The position numbers and the translations under genes are program-made. The notes beneath the pieces were generated by a model. That model saw only the letters and a program-made list of their open reading frames with translations. It had not been told where the DNA came from and did not search any database. From assembly GCF_050948215.1 (NCBI RefSeq), contig NW_027488593.1:1116001-1180000 (forward strand): a stretch of 64,000 nt of DNA, given 5' to 3'. The stretch comes from Halictus rubicundus (lineage: Eukaryota; Arthropoda; Insecta; Hymenoptera; Halictidae). Positions 10,895 through 19,726 of the stretch are shown here, piece by piece; position 1 is the first letter of the stretch, and every line of letters starts with the position of its first letter.

Positions 10895-11880
10895 ATGCTT
10901 ACAATATTTCCCGTCGCAAGAGAGATTAGACGCTCGGAAGACATGTGGGTGCGGTTTAGCAACTACGCGTACAAAGAACGGGCGCCGTTCGTTATTTACG
11001 CCGATTTGGAATGTTTGCTGGAGAAACATGAAGAACAGAGCCGCGGGGCGCGCACGCAGTATCAACACCACCACGCGTTCAGTATTGGTTATTACATGCA
11101 TTGCGGATACGATGCTTCCCTGTGCGAGTATCAGGCTTGTTCCAGAGAAGAGGGATGCTCGACATGGTTCGCGACAAAGTTGCACGAGTTAAGTTGTAAA
11201 TTACAGAAGATACTTGATAAAAACGCGTCGATGAGGACATTGACCGAAGCAGAAAAATTAGATTTTCTTACAGCCACGTGTTGCCACGTATGTGAAAAAC
11301 CGTTCAACGACTGCGACGAAAAAGTGCATGATCATTGTCATATCACGGGCGCGTATCGCGGTCCGGCGCATAACGCTTGTAATTTGAATTATCAATCTTC
11401 GTACGTGATACCAGTGGTTTTCCACAATTTGTCCGGTTACGACGCGCATTTTATCATTAAGGAATTGGCAAACGCGTTCAAGGGGAAGATAGACGTGTTA
11501 CCGCTGACGAAAGAGCGGTACATCTCGTTCACGAAACACGTTGAGAACGACGGGGGGATGGGAAGAGATTACAGGAAGTTGATAAAGTTTCGATTCATCG
11601 ATTCATTCAAATTCCTTAATTCTAGTCTGGACAAGTTATCCTCGTATTTGGACAAGAGTAAATTGCGCGTCGTACGAGGCGAATTTGCACATCTTTCCGA
11701 CAGCGATTTCAATCTTTTAACGAGAAAAGGTGTTTTTCCGTACGACTATCTAACGTCGTACGATAAACTAAAAGAGGAGCGATTACCGCCGCGCGAAGCA
11801 TTTTACAATCGATTATGTACCAGCGAGATATCGGACACCGATTATCTTCACGCGAATACGGTTTGGTCTCGTTTCGCTAT

Positions 11881-12231
11881 TGTTTTGGATCTTCGTTGGG
11901 TTCCGTAACGTTGGAACCTTTAACTTACGATCGCGAAATGTTCAAGAAATAAAGTCGGAATTTGTGGGAGAGCTAATCGATTTATTTGTCACCGTCACTG
12001 CGATTCTCGGAAAAGAGAGCGAGGGCTCGACGGATTGCCGTGTATATTGACGGGGCTCTCTCCCCTCGCCGCGCACCCCGAACTACTCGGTCCGCCCGAA
12101 GTGTGCGGGGAGAGAGAGAGACGAACCGCGACGACGGCCGAGTCCTCAATACAAACAAAGTTCGGCAGTCGCTAATTTGCCGTGTGTGCGTGCGGACGCA
12201 CAGCGGCACCGAACAGCTGATTGCTCGAACA
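11881..12231. repeat. Solo LTR inserted in Polinton polymerase
   Basis: 351 bp with ends TGTTTTGGATC ... TTGCTCGAACA, flanked by the exact 5-bp duplication GCTAT (11876-11880 and 12232-12236). It interrupts the polymerase between HANTVWSRFA and KTLGQYSDLYLK. A polyadenylation-type AATAAA is at about 11949. The duplication proves a separate LTR-retroelement insertion after the Polinton was already in the chromosome, followed by LTR-LTR recombination. Confidence 0.9.
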
Positions 12232-13805
12232 GCTATAAAGACGTTGGGGCAGTACAGCGACTTGTATTTAAAATTGGACGTACTGTTGCTGGCAGATGTT
12301 TTTGAAAATTTCCGCGAAGACTGTCTCGAGAACTATAAACTCGATCCGGCGCATTATTACACGCTCCCCGGTTTCGCGTGAGACGTGATGTTAAAAATGA
12401 CAAAGATCGAACTGGAGCTGTTCACCGACGTGGACATGCTATTGTTCGTGGAGCGTGGAATACGCGGTGGACTGAGTCAATGTTCTCACAGGTATGCGCG
12501 TGCCAATAACAAGTATTTACCGACGTACGATTCGAGCGAGCCGTCCGCCTATCTAATGTATTTCGACGTTAATAATTTATACGGTTGGGCCATGTCGCAA
12601 CCTCTGCCACACAGCGGTTTTCGCTGGGTGGACGAACGGGCGCATATAGATAATTTTAACGTCGAATCTATTCCAATCGACAGTCCCGTAGGATACATTT
12701 TGGAGGTGGATTTAGAGTATCCGCGCGAAATTCATGACGCTCACGCGGATCTTCCGTTTTGCCCGAGTCACGACAAGGCGACGGCCGGCTCGAGTCAAAG
12801 GAAGTTGCTGGCAACGCTTCGCGATAAGGAGCGATACGTTCTGCATTATCGATATCTGCAGCAAAGTTTGCGACACGGTTTGAAATTAGGGAAAATTTAT
12901 CGAATTTTAGAGTTTCGACAGTCTCGATGGTTGTGCAGCTACATCGATTTGAACACTAAATTACGCACCAACGCGAACAACGATTTTTCAAAAAATTTGT
13001 TCAAGCTAATGAATAACGCGGTGTTCGGAAAGACTATGGAGAACGTTCGGAATCACGCGATCGTGAAATTACTCTCTCGGTGGGGCGGTCGACACGGTGT
13101 CGAACGATTGATAGCTAGACCGAATTTTCACAGTTGCACGGTGTTCTCGGAGGATTTCGTTGCGATTCAACTGAAAAAAACGAATATTAAATTTTATAAA
13201 CCCGTATACATAGGCATGTCCGTATTGGATATATCTAAATGCTGTTTGTACGACTTTCATTATGGCTATATGTATCCAAATTTAAAAGAAAACTGTAAGA
13301 TTTTATACACGGACACGGACAGCTTGATATACGAGATCGTTTGCGACGACGCGTACGAGCTGTTGAAACGCGATATCAATCGATACGACACGAGCAATTA
13401 TGCTGAGAACAACGTGTACGGCGTTCCGATCGCGAACAAAAAGATGTTGGGTTTGATGAAGGACGAGAACGGTGGCAAAATTATGACGGAATTCGTAGGA
13501 CTTCGCTCGAAAATGTACGCGACTCGCGTGCGCGACAGCGAGGACGCGTGCTGTGAAACCAAAAAGATAAAAGGCATTAGAACGAATGCCACGGCTAGGG
13601 ATATAAGTTTCAAAGACTATATCGAGTGCCTTCATAATTATACGGAGAAAAGTGTTAGCAATAATCGTATAATGTCCGTACAGCATCAGGTGTATTCGGT
13701 ATCCGAAATGAAATTGGCGCTGAGTCCGTACGACGATAAACGATACATTTGCAATAATTTGATCAACACTCTTCCTTGGGGTCATTATAGTATCAACGAT
13801 GACGT

Positions 13806-13945
13806 TGATTTCCTATGAAAATAGGAAGTGGTGAAACTATTAGCACGAAGGTCGTTGCAACTGCGTTCTGTTTGGAGGAGAGGGACAACTTCCTTTGAAA
13901 AAAGGAAGCGGTGAAGCCGTTAGCGAGAAGACCGTTGCAACTGTA
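13806..13945 (+). repeat. Tandem hairpin repeat after polB stop
   Basis: Two copies of an approximately 55-base unit: one starts TTCCTATGAAAATAGGAAGT (13809), the other TTCCTTTGAAAAAAGGAAGC (about 13890). Each opens with a small hairpin (TTCCT ... AGGAA) and ends GTTGCAACTG. The first overlaps the polymerase stop codon. Possibly part of the 3' end processing signal of the polymerase transcript. Confidence 0.6.
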
Positions 13946-14068
13946 GACATATCAATTATTTTTATCGGTTAAGGAAGTGATAAGGCGATTAAGGCATTGT
14001 ACAAAACGAGGTGTTTCGAGCGTTACGCTTCAGAAAGTATCACACCCGCGGAGCAGTACATAGTCACT

Positions 14069-14866
14069 ATGCGTCGCAACCAACCGAGCATGGACGAGAC
14101 GAGAGCCGCCATAGTGGCGAAAAGGCGAAGAAACGTAGTGTAAGTATAGTGAAGATAAAACAGAAAAAAATGAATACGTTCAACTTTTTAAAAATATAAA
14201 ATTGATTACAGGATTTTTCCACGATCGTCGCGGACACTGCTACCACCACCACCACCACCACCACAATCATCACAGTCCTCGTTGGTGACGAGTAGTTCAC
14301 CAGGTACGAGGATTCTCACCCGAAGATATTCGCTTGCTGGAAATTACTTTAAATGGCTGGAAATTGGCGTGTGCGTCAACGTGGATATTGCTACCGAACT
14401 GGTTATTGGAGATAACCGAGGAAACGAAATTGTGATCCCTCAGAACGCATGGATGGAGCTGATGCGTACAAAGGGGTGTTTGAACAACATGCTGTCATCG
14501 GCGAAAAACGTGACACAGCAACAACAACAAGAAGAAGAAGAACAATATGTAAAGATCGGCGAAAATTTAACATTACGTATAGTGGACCTCGACGGGACGT
14601 ATCTCATAAAATTATCGAGTCCAACAGTAACATTGTACGTGACTGAGAACACCATGCAGAATTTGTATAATCTGGAGTTTTGCGTGCAAAATATGTATAC
14701 GTGGTTATTAGACCAAGTTCCTATGGTCGTAGAAAAATTCGTAAATTTTGCTGTTGCGGCGCAAACCGTCCCCCTCCGGAACCAATCTTTCGATCGGAGT
14801 TCGTTGATCGAGTGCGAACTGGTGGCCTTTTGCGTGGACGCGATCGAAGCGCATAGGCGGAATTAA
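14069..14866 (+). CDS. Polinton two-exon protein of unknown function
   Basis: Exons 14069-14139 and 14212-14866 with a 72-nt intron (AGT|GTAAGT ... TTACAG|G). The join keeps one frame and gives about 241 residues. The long second frame has no ATG near its start, so splicing is the simplest explanation. Features: basic N-terminus, a Pro tract from CCA repeats, then a folded body with KWLEIGVCVNVDIATELVIG, a Q/E tract and ITLYV-like strands. Proteins of this kind accompany polymerase B in insect Polintons to my recollection, but the function is unknown to me. It is the last gene of the rightward polymerase block. Confidence 0.65.
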
Positions 14867-14930
14867 ATAATTTTAGAAAATATTGTATGTGTGTGCGCGC
14901 GCGATGTTTTTTTCCATGCAACGTTTCATC

Positions 14931-15132
14931 GTGGTACGACGAAAAATGGTGGCATGTTTGATTTTCTGGCATAACGCGTTGAATCTATAAACGCATAGCG
15001 GTTTACCCGTGTATTCTGGAATAAACTAGAATCGATTCTAGTTTATTCCAGAATACACGGGTAAACCTCTGTGTGTTAATAGATTCAACGCGTCGTGTTG
15101 AGAAAATCGAACATCCTGTCATATTTCGAAAA
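14931..15132. repeat. Large near-perfect palindrome (TIR-junction-like)
   Basis: Centre between 15033 and 15034 (AGAATC|GATTCT). The inner arms are perfect over GGTTTACCCGTGTATTCTGG and its complement; outer matches include ACGCGTTGAATCT (about 14973) with AGATTCAACGCGT (about 15080). Weaker similarity (AGAAAATC.AACAT) extends each arm to about 100 bases. It lies between the convergent polymerase and capsid blocks. It could be joined terminal repeats of a circularised or head-to-head Polinton, a foldback insertion, or a terminator/origin structure. Confidence 0.85.
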
Positions 15133-15162
15133 AGCGAGAGATGTTTTTCCATGCAACGTTTC

Positions 15163-16188
15163 GGCAACGGACGTTGAAAAGAGGTTATACGTTTAAAAGC
15201 GAGTCGGATCGGCTACGCTAAAAATCACAGTCAGATAAACTTTCGAGGATTTGATTTAAATCGTTGAACACTCCAAATCTCGACTTGAAAGAAATTGCGG
15301 ATGTCGGTAAATTCCAACATTTTGAAGACGGTATGAACAATATGCGAGTATCAGTCAAAAATATATTGATATTACAGCCAATAGAAAGCTTGCATATAAA
15401 ACTGTGGTGGCAATATCACCACGTACGCCAATGCATATATTTCTTCTAAGAATTTCTCTTTCCCTTCTAACTCTGTCACGCTATTATTCTCTATTTCCTG
15501 TCTGCTAGTCGCATGCTTGGTAACCGGCCCTTCACGAATTTCCCATGCATCCTTGAGAACGTCGCCAGGGTTCTGGTTTTCGTTAGTCTCGGTCCTTCGC
15601 CTACCTCTTAGCTTTCTCTGTTTATGACTCTTTTCCGCTGTCCCTATCGCTGTCACTGTCTTCTCAAGTTTTCCTTTTCTATTCTCTTTTCTTTTTCTCC
15701 CCTATCATTTTGCCTTCTCTAACTCCGTCGTGCTTAAGATTGCAACGAGAGTCGCCAGTCGATAGTAAGCCTCCGAGACGACAACACCAACACTGCACTG
15801 ACCTTCGCGCTTACCGATATCAGTAATAAATGAAGTGAGGACAGTCTCTGGTATTTTATATCCCCTTACCCACTTCAAAACCATGAGTCTGGTTGGTTAT
15901 ACGGAATGAGTGATGGGGCCCATCAGTAATTTCGCGTAGCCAATCCGACTCACGGCTTTATGCAAGCTTTCTATTGGTTGTAACGTCAATATATTCTTTA
16001 ACGAATACTCGTATATTGTCCATACTCCTCTTCTAGATGCAGGAATTTGCCGGCATTCGTAAATTCTTACAAGTTGGTTTTGGAGCGTTCGACGATCTAA
16101 TCCAATCCTCGAAAGTTTCATCCATCTGTGTTTTAACATAACCGATCCAACTCACTTTTTAATATGACCTCTTTTCAACGTCCGTTGC
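15163..16188. repeat. Inverted repeat pair within Polinton
   Basis: The segment 15163-15397 is repeated in reverse complement at 15961-16188. Shared landmarks in order are CAACGGACGTTGAAAAGAGG, GAGT.GGATCGG, AACTTTCGAGGAT and CCAATAGAAAGCTTGCAT. By eye the arms are about 75-80% identical. The roughly 560-base spacer (15398-15960) has no convincing gene. Short frames in both arms encode related peptides (NILxLQPIESLH), but coding is doubtful because indels disturb them. Not explained by any Polinton gene I know. Confidence 0.75.
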
Positions 16189-16345
16189 GGAAAAACATGC
16201 ATGATTTCGCGCGCAACGTGTATTCCTTCAAATTTAAATAATGTATGTGTGAGATGATGTTTTTTCTCATAAATAAAACTATTGTCTTTTTCATATGTCT
16301 CAATAATTATTTTTATTCGATAAGATAATTTTTATACAAACAGTT

Positions 16346-17615
16346 TCAGACAATTTTTCGAACGATATTCGTCAATGGGTTGTATTCCACGATGCAGTCG
16401 TGTATTATCAAACAGTAGGCGGTCGTTGATGGAGGGACATCGGCTCGACATTCGAATTCGATTCGTACATCGATCGTGGCGTTTTTAAGCGCTTCGTTTT
16501 GACGGGAACAATCGAGAACGACGAGCGGGGCATACTTTAGAAAATTCGCGACGTCGAGTAGCGCTTCGTCGTTTCCATAGTACGATTCTTGAAATTTCGC
16601 GTACATATCGTAGAGCAACGCGTATTTACCTTTCTCGAAAACCGATGTTTAAATCATCGTACGGATAGGTTTCCGAGTTCAAGTAAAGTCGAATATTGGC
16701 TAACTGACAATGATCGAATCGCGTAACCGTTTTCATTAAGCTGTTCCGTCGATCGGTTTGCAAAGCGAATATCACGTATCGCGGTTTTTCCATTTGCGGA
16801 GCTGTTTTTATCGCCCATGTATGCTTCGTGGTTGCTTGCAGTAGAGGATACTCGTACAGATCCCACGATCGGAAGCTCATGCCGATCGACCTGTCACTGT
16901 CTAGGATACGTAACATTGATAGTTTATGTATTTCGTCCAGCGTGACGTGTGGCATTCGCCATTGAATTTTCTACAGATCTAGAACGGGCTTCGCGTTGTC
17001 GGAAGAGCCGTGCAACGCGTTCGCGTCGGTACGCGAGCGTATCAGAATCAACTCGTGTCGAGCATTTATTACGACGCGTTTGTAGTCTTCGCAGAAGCCC
17101 AATAACATGCTCATAGGTACGCAAAAATTGAAATTGATCGCCGCCGTGGCCGTGGCCGTTGGCTTCGGATCGTCGTTGCCGTACAACCACCCTGCATTGG
17201 ACAACGCGTTGCTTCTCGTCTTGGACAGACTCGCATAATTCTTCAGGGTCGTGGTTGTACCAGGATTTCTGGACCGATCGATTTCCACTCCGTTCAATTC
17301 GTAGCGTATTTCCTCGAACATGAACGGGACGGCATTGTTGTCGAGACTCGCCGTGTCGATGCGAGATTCTCCGGTCGGTAATTCGAGTTTTCCCGGTAAA
17401 CTAAGTTTTCCCTCGACGTATAAGAAGCTTCTGCAGGGAAGCGTGTACAGATCTTGCTGTTGAATAGGTATCCTTATATCATCGTTGTTTCCGAACGTTG
17501 TGTTGGCATAGGGATTGTACGTGTGCAGCTCGATCTTCGTTATACGATTGTCAAAGATCGGTGCTTTGGAGATGCCCAAAATGTCCTCGAACATGGTTCT
17601 CTCTGCCTCACTCAC
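16346..17615 (-). pseudogene. MCP: Polinton major capsid protein (double jelly-roll), disrupted
   Basis: Main shell protein of Polinton virions. The N-terminal part (17615-16971) starts MSEAERTMFEDILGISK and contains DLYTLPCRSFLYVEGKL and IRYELNGVEIDRSRNPG. An in-frame TAG follows at about 16971-16973 (after KPVLDL). The frame then continues through WRMPHVTLDEIHKLSML, FRSWDLYEYPLL and LYLNSETYPYDDLN. A +1 frame change near 16625 leads into LLYDMYAKFQESYYG and the C-terminus, CLIIHDCIVEYNPLTN. About 420 residues overall, a normal length for the family. It is the last gene of the leftward capsid block. The two lesions make it a pseudogene. Confidence 0.9.
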
Positions 17616-17824
17616 TGTTTAACGACGAAACCCAAAGATCGTAGATACCTTGCTTTCTCCGCGGTTAATTTCTTGCGAATCGACGCGTTTTCCTTCACGA
17701 TTAGTTTCCTACGAATCGATGCGCTCTCGTCCTCGTTCAACGTGTGAAATGCCGTATTGTTATGAATTAGCATTGCTTCGTCGAACGTGTAGTCGCACCG
17801 TGATTTCTTCGCCTCGAAAATCAA
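17612..17824 (-). CDS. Small Polinton protein between penton and MCP
   Basis: 70 residues, ATG at 17822-17824, stop overlapping the MCP start by four bases. Contains an internal duplication, ASIRRKLIVKE / ASIRKKLTAEK. A short ORF in this position occurs between capsid genes of related elements to my recollection. It overlaps the end of the penton gene in a different frame. Function unknown; perhaps a capsid cement or scaffold peptide, but nothing in the sequence proves it. Confidence 0.5.
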   Translation of the reverse strand: MIFEAKKSRCDYTFDEAMLIHNNTAFHTLNEDESASIRRKLIVKENASIRKKLTAEKARYLRSLGFVVKQ

Positions 17825-18521
17825 TCAAACGTCCGGATTGGTCAACTATACGAATCGTTGAATCGTCGATTACTCGCGCGACGATCGGAAGGTAAATGAC
17901 TCGCGCGGGCGTTTCCGATAATTTATACCCCGGCGGTACCTGAGGCGCGAACTCGTGTATCGTGTGAACGAGTTTGCCATTGTCGTACGATCCGGTGGTT
18001 ACGTTGCATTCCACTCGAATGATATTCACGTTGACAATGTTTACGGGAGCGTCCGACGTGTGCCACGCGTTCGGCGATAGAACGCGGTCCGTGGAAAATC
18101 CTAGGATGGATCCTACGTTGCGAGGCTTCTCGAAATTTATCCGATACCTGCTAACGATTTCGCTTTTCATGGTATTGTTGTTCGCCCGTAGTATCAGCGG
18201 ATATTCGTTATCGGGGGACGATTCGCTGACATTTTTGGGAGGACGAGGATATCGCGCGCGTATCTCGCGTCTCAGGTACTCGTTGATCGCCTCTAATTCG
18301 TACGAACCGTCCGGAATAACGATCTCCTCGTCCTTCTAGCCAAAGTAGAATCGATTGTTCCCGATGTTGGCGCTGATGTTCGGTATCGTGTAATAAGTTT
18401 GCAAGTTGAGCAATCCCAGCTCGTACTCGCCGTTGCTCAGATCTATGGGGGGAAAGTACTTGGACGACAATGTGCTGCTTCTTCCCGACAACGTGAACGT
18501 AAGCGACTTTTTCCCATCCAT
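17760..18521 (-). pseudogene. Polinton penton-like minor capsid protein, one nonsense codon
   Basis: About 253 codons in one frame from MDGKKSLTFTLSGRSS to LHVRRSNANS. Features: FPPIDLSNGEYELGLLNLQ, IVIPDGSYELEAINEYL and YRINFEKPRNVGSILGF, the pattern of the Polinton penton/minor capsid (single jelly-roll) gene. One TAG at about 18338-18340 interrupts it between NNRFYFG and KDEE. The start lies just downstream of a GGC repeat (about 18527-18559), which may have expanded in the 5' region. It precedes MCP in the leftward block, the usual neighbourhood. Confidence 0.85.
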
Positions 18522-18526
18522 CGGAT

Positions 18527-18557
<31 letters not shown>

Positions 18558-18559
18558 AG
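18527..18559. repeat. GGC trinucleotide run
   Basis: About eleven GGC/GCG units immediately upstream of the penton start. Microsatellite; no coding role is supported. Confidence 0.8.
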
Positions 18560-18575
18560 AGGAGTTCGAGGAAAT

Positions 18576-18935
18576 TTAAGTTTCTCGAAGAAATTTCACG
18601 CACAATTGTCCACACCGGCTTTCGTCGTAGTTCTGAAAACGTTCGTGATTATACGAGATCGTCGCGTTCGATCCGAAGTAACTAATCAACTCGATCGGCG
18701 GACGAAGATTGCCAAAACTATCGAAATAGTCGACGCGCGAGCCGCGTTTCACGTACGCGACCCAATGCGTTCCCGGCCCGCGACTATCGTCAAGATTAAC
18801 GATACCTCGCTCGTTTATCCAAGGTCGCGTCGGTAAATTGTCGCGCATGAAAACTCCACGAAAATGTGGCAATGCTTTACAGATGGCGGTTAATTCGATA
18901 TCTGTCGTTGTCGCGTCGTCTTTCTTAGAGTTTTT
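18576..18935 (-). CDS. PRO: Polinton adenain-like cysteine protease
   Basis: Virion maturation protease of the adenovirus type. Visible motifs: FRGVFMRDNLP, then GTHWVAY with the catalytic His, VDYFDSFGNLRPP with the acidic residue, and CGQLCVKFL with the catalytic Cys near the C-terminus. The frame is open upstream to the poly-A tract (A16 on this strand, 18931-18946). No ATG occurs before the Met in GVFMR, whereas the conserved fold begins earlier (TDIELTAICKALPHF). So either the start ATG has mutated, a non-ATG start is used, or it is reached from the overlapping minor-capsid frame by slippage at the A16 run. Ends just upstream of penton in the leftward block. Confidence 0.85.
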   Translation of the reverse strand, partial: KNSKKDDATTTDIELTAICKALPHFRGVFMRDNLPTRPWINERGIVNLDDSRGPGTHWVAYVKRGSRVDYFDSFGNLRPPIELISYFGSNATISYNHERFQNYDESRCGQLCVKFLRET

Positions 18936-19591
18936 TTTTTTTTTTTCTTAGCTCTCCTCAAGCCTTTCCCATGCCTGTACGGCGCGAGACGCACCCCGCG
19001 ACCCTCCATGGCGCGATTGTGTCGCCGGGCTTCCTCCAATTGTTTCTTCGCGGTTTTCGCGGCGTTTATCGCTTTGACTACCCCCGCAGCGCCACCTGTT
19101 AATGCTCCTATAGCCGACAAAGCGGGCAACAGCAGCGGTAGAAAACCACCGCGTTTGGCGGCCGGGAGAATTCGCATTTTCTTCTTCTGCTTCTGCTTCT
19201 TCTCCTGCCGTCGTCTCCGCTGTCCCCTCAGGCCCATACCTAATTTCGTTTTAGCTTTCATGGCGGTCAACACGGCGGCCGCGGCGACTTTTTCTCCGAA
19301 CCTCGCATCTTTGGTCGCTATACGCTGGAGCGCTCGATCCGCTAAAACGTTATCTGCCGCGTGACGATCCTCGAGATCTTTGCGCCGCGAATACGCTATG
19401 TCGTGTTCGCGACAGGCCGCATCCAAAGGATTGACTCCCCTATCGCCGCGGGCTAATCGCTTACGCAGTTTCGTACCAGGACCGCAGAACTGATAACCGG
19501 GGATGTGCAATTCGATCGGCAACGCGTCTACAGCTCTGTTGAAGAGTCCCTTGCCCGCAGTAGTAGTACACGGACGACGTTTCGCGCGCAT
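18890..19591 (-). CDS. Polinton minor capsid protein with PLA2-like domain and pX-like segment
   Basis: 233 residues, complete. Residues about 30-70 carry a phospholipase A2-like core of the parvoviral VP1 type: YQFCGPGT then NPLDAACREHDIAYS, with the His-Asp pair. After a very basic stretch, residues about 145-180 form GGFLPLLLPALSAIGALTGG, a hydrophobic Gly-rich segment like adenovirus core protein X. The C-terminus is Lys/Arg-rich and runs through an A16 tract. Likely role: membrane penetration and DNA condensation in the particle. It is first in the leftward capsid block and divergent from the ATPase across a 135-bp gap. Confidence 0.85.
   Translation of the reverse strand: MRAKRRPCTTTAGKGLFNRAVDALPIELHIPGYQFCGPGTKLRKRLARGDRGVNPLDAACREHDIAYSRRKDLEDRHAADNVLADRALQRIATKDARFGEKVAAAAVLTAMKAKTKLGMGLRGQRRRRQEKKQKQKKKMRILPAAKRGGFLPLLLPALSAIGALTGGAAGVVKAINAAKTAKKQLEEARRHNRAMEGRGVRLAPYRHGKGLRRAKKKKKKTLRKTTRQRQISN
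18931..18946 (-). other. A16 homopolymer at minor-capsid/protease overlap
   Basis: Sixteen consecutive A on the minus strand, within the last 25 codons of the PLA2 gene and directly upstream of the open protease frame, which is -1 relative to it. A candidate transcriptional or ribosomal slippage site. It may equally be a degenerate microsatellite. Confidence 0.5.
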
Positions 19592-19726
19592 AGACTATTT
19601 TCCAGTCCCACCTTTAAAAATAGATTTTTTTCGCAGCGAGGGAGGGGAACAACGACTGATACCGAAGGCGTTCGTGCTCTGGTATAAATACTACACGCCC
19701 CTCCCCTCCATCAAATTGATCGGAGT
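19592..19726. promoter_or_regulatory. Divergent Polinton promoter region
   Basis: 135 bases between the leftward capsid block and the rightward ATPase block. GGTATAAATACT at about 19680 is a good TATA box 40-46 bases before the ATPase ATG. No equally good TATA is seen for the leftward gene. Confidence 0.55.

Larger units (their letters stand above)
9700..13818 (+). pseudogene. POLB: Polinton protein-primed DNA polymerase B, disrupted
   Basis: Replicative family B polymerase of the element. The N-terminal extension typical of arthropod Polintons is present (about 9980-10820). A 65-nt intron, GTAAGT...CTCAG, spans 10830-10894. Exonuclease motifs: VIYADLECLLE (about 10990) and NLSGYDAHFIIKEL (about 11430). 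Between them is a treble-clef-like Cys/His cluster, CHVCEKPF ... HDHCHITGAYRGPAH. Polymerase motifs: DVNNLYGWAMS (A), LMNNAVFGKTMEN (B) and YTDTDS (C, about 13305). Breaks: a frame change shortly after the intron (about 10930-10950), the 351-bp solo LTR with its GCTAT duplication at 11876-12236, and an in-frame TGA at 12379-12381. The original start is uncertain; the ATG at 9700 is the first good one. Not functional as it stands. Confidence 0.92.

Noticed and set aside
9700..18521. In-frame TAG/TGA codons as reassigned codons
   Set aside because: Only three in-frame stops (TGA in polB, TAG in MCP and in penton) occur alongside frameshifts and an LTR insertion; ordinary decay fits better.
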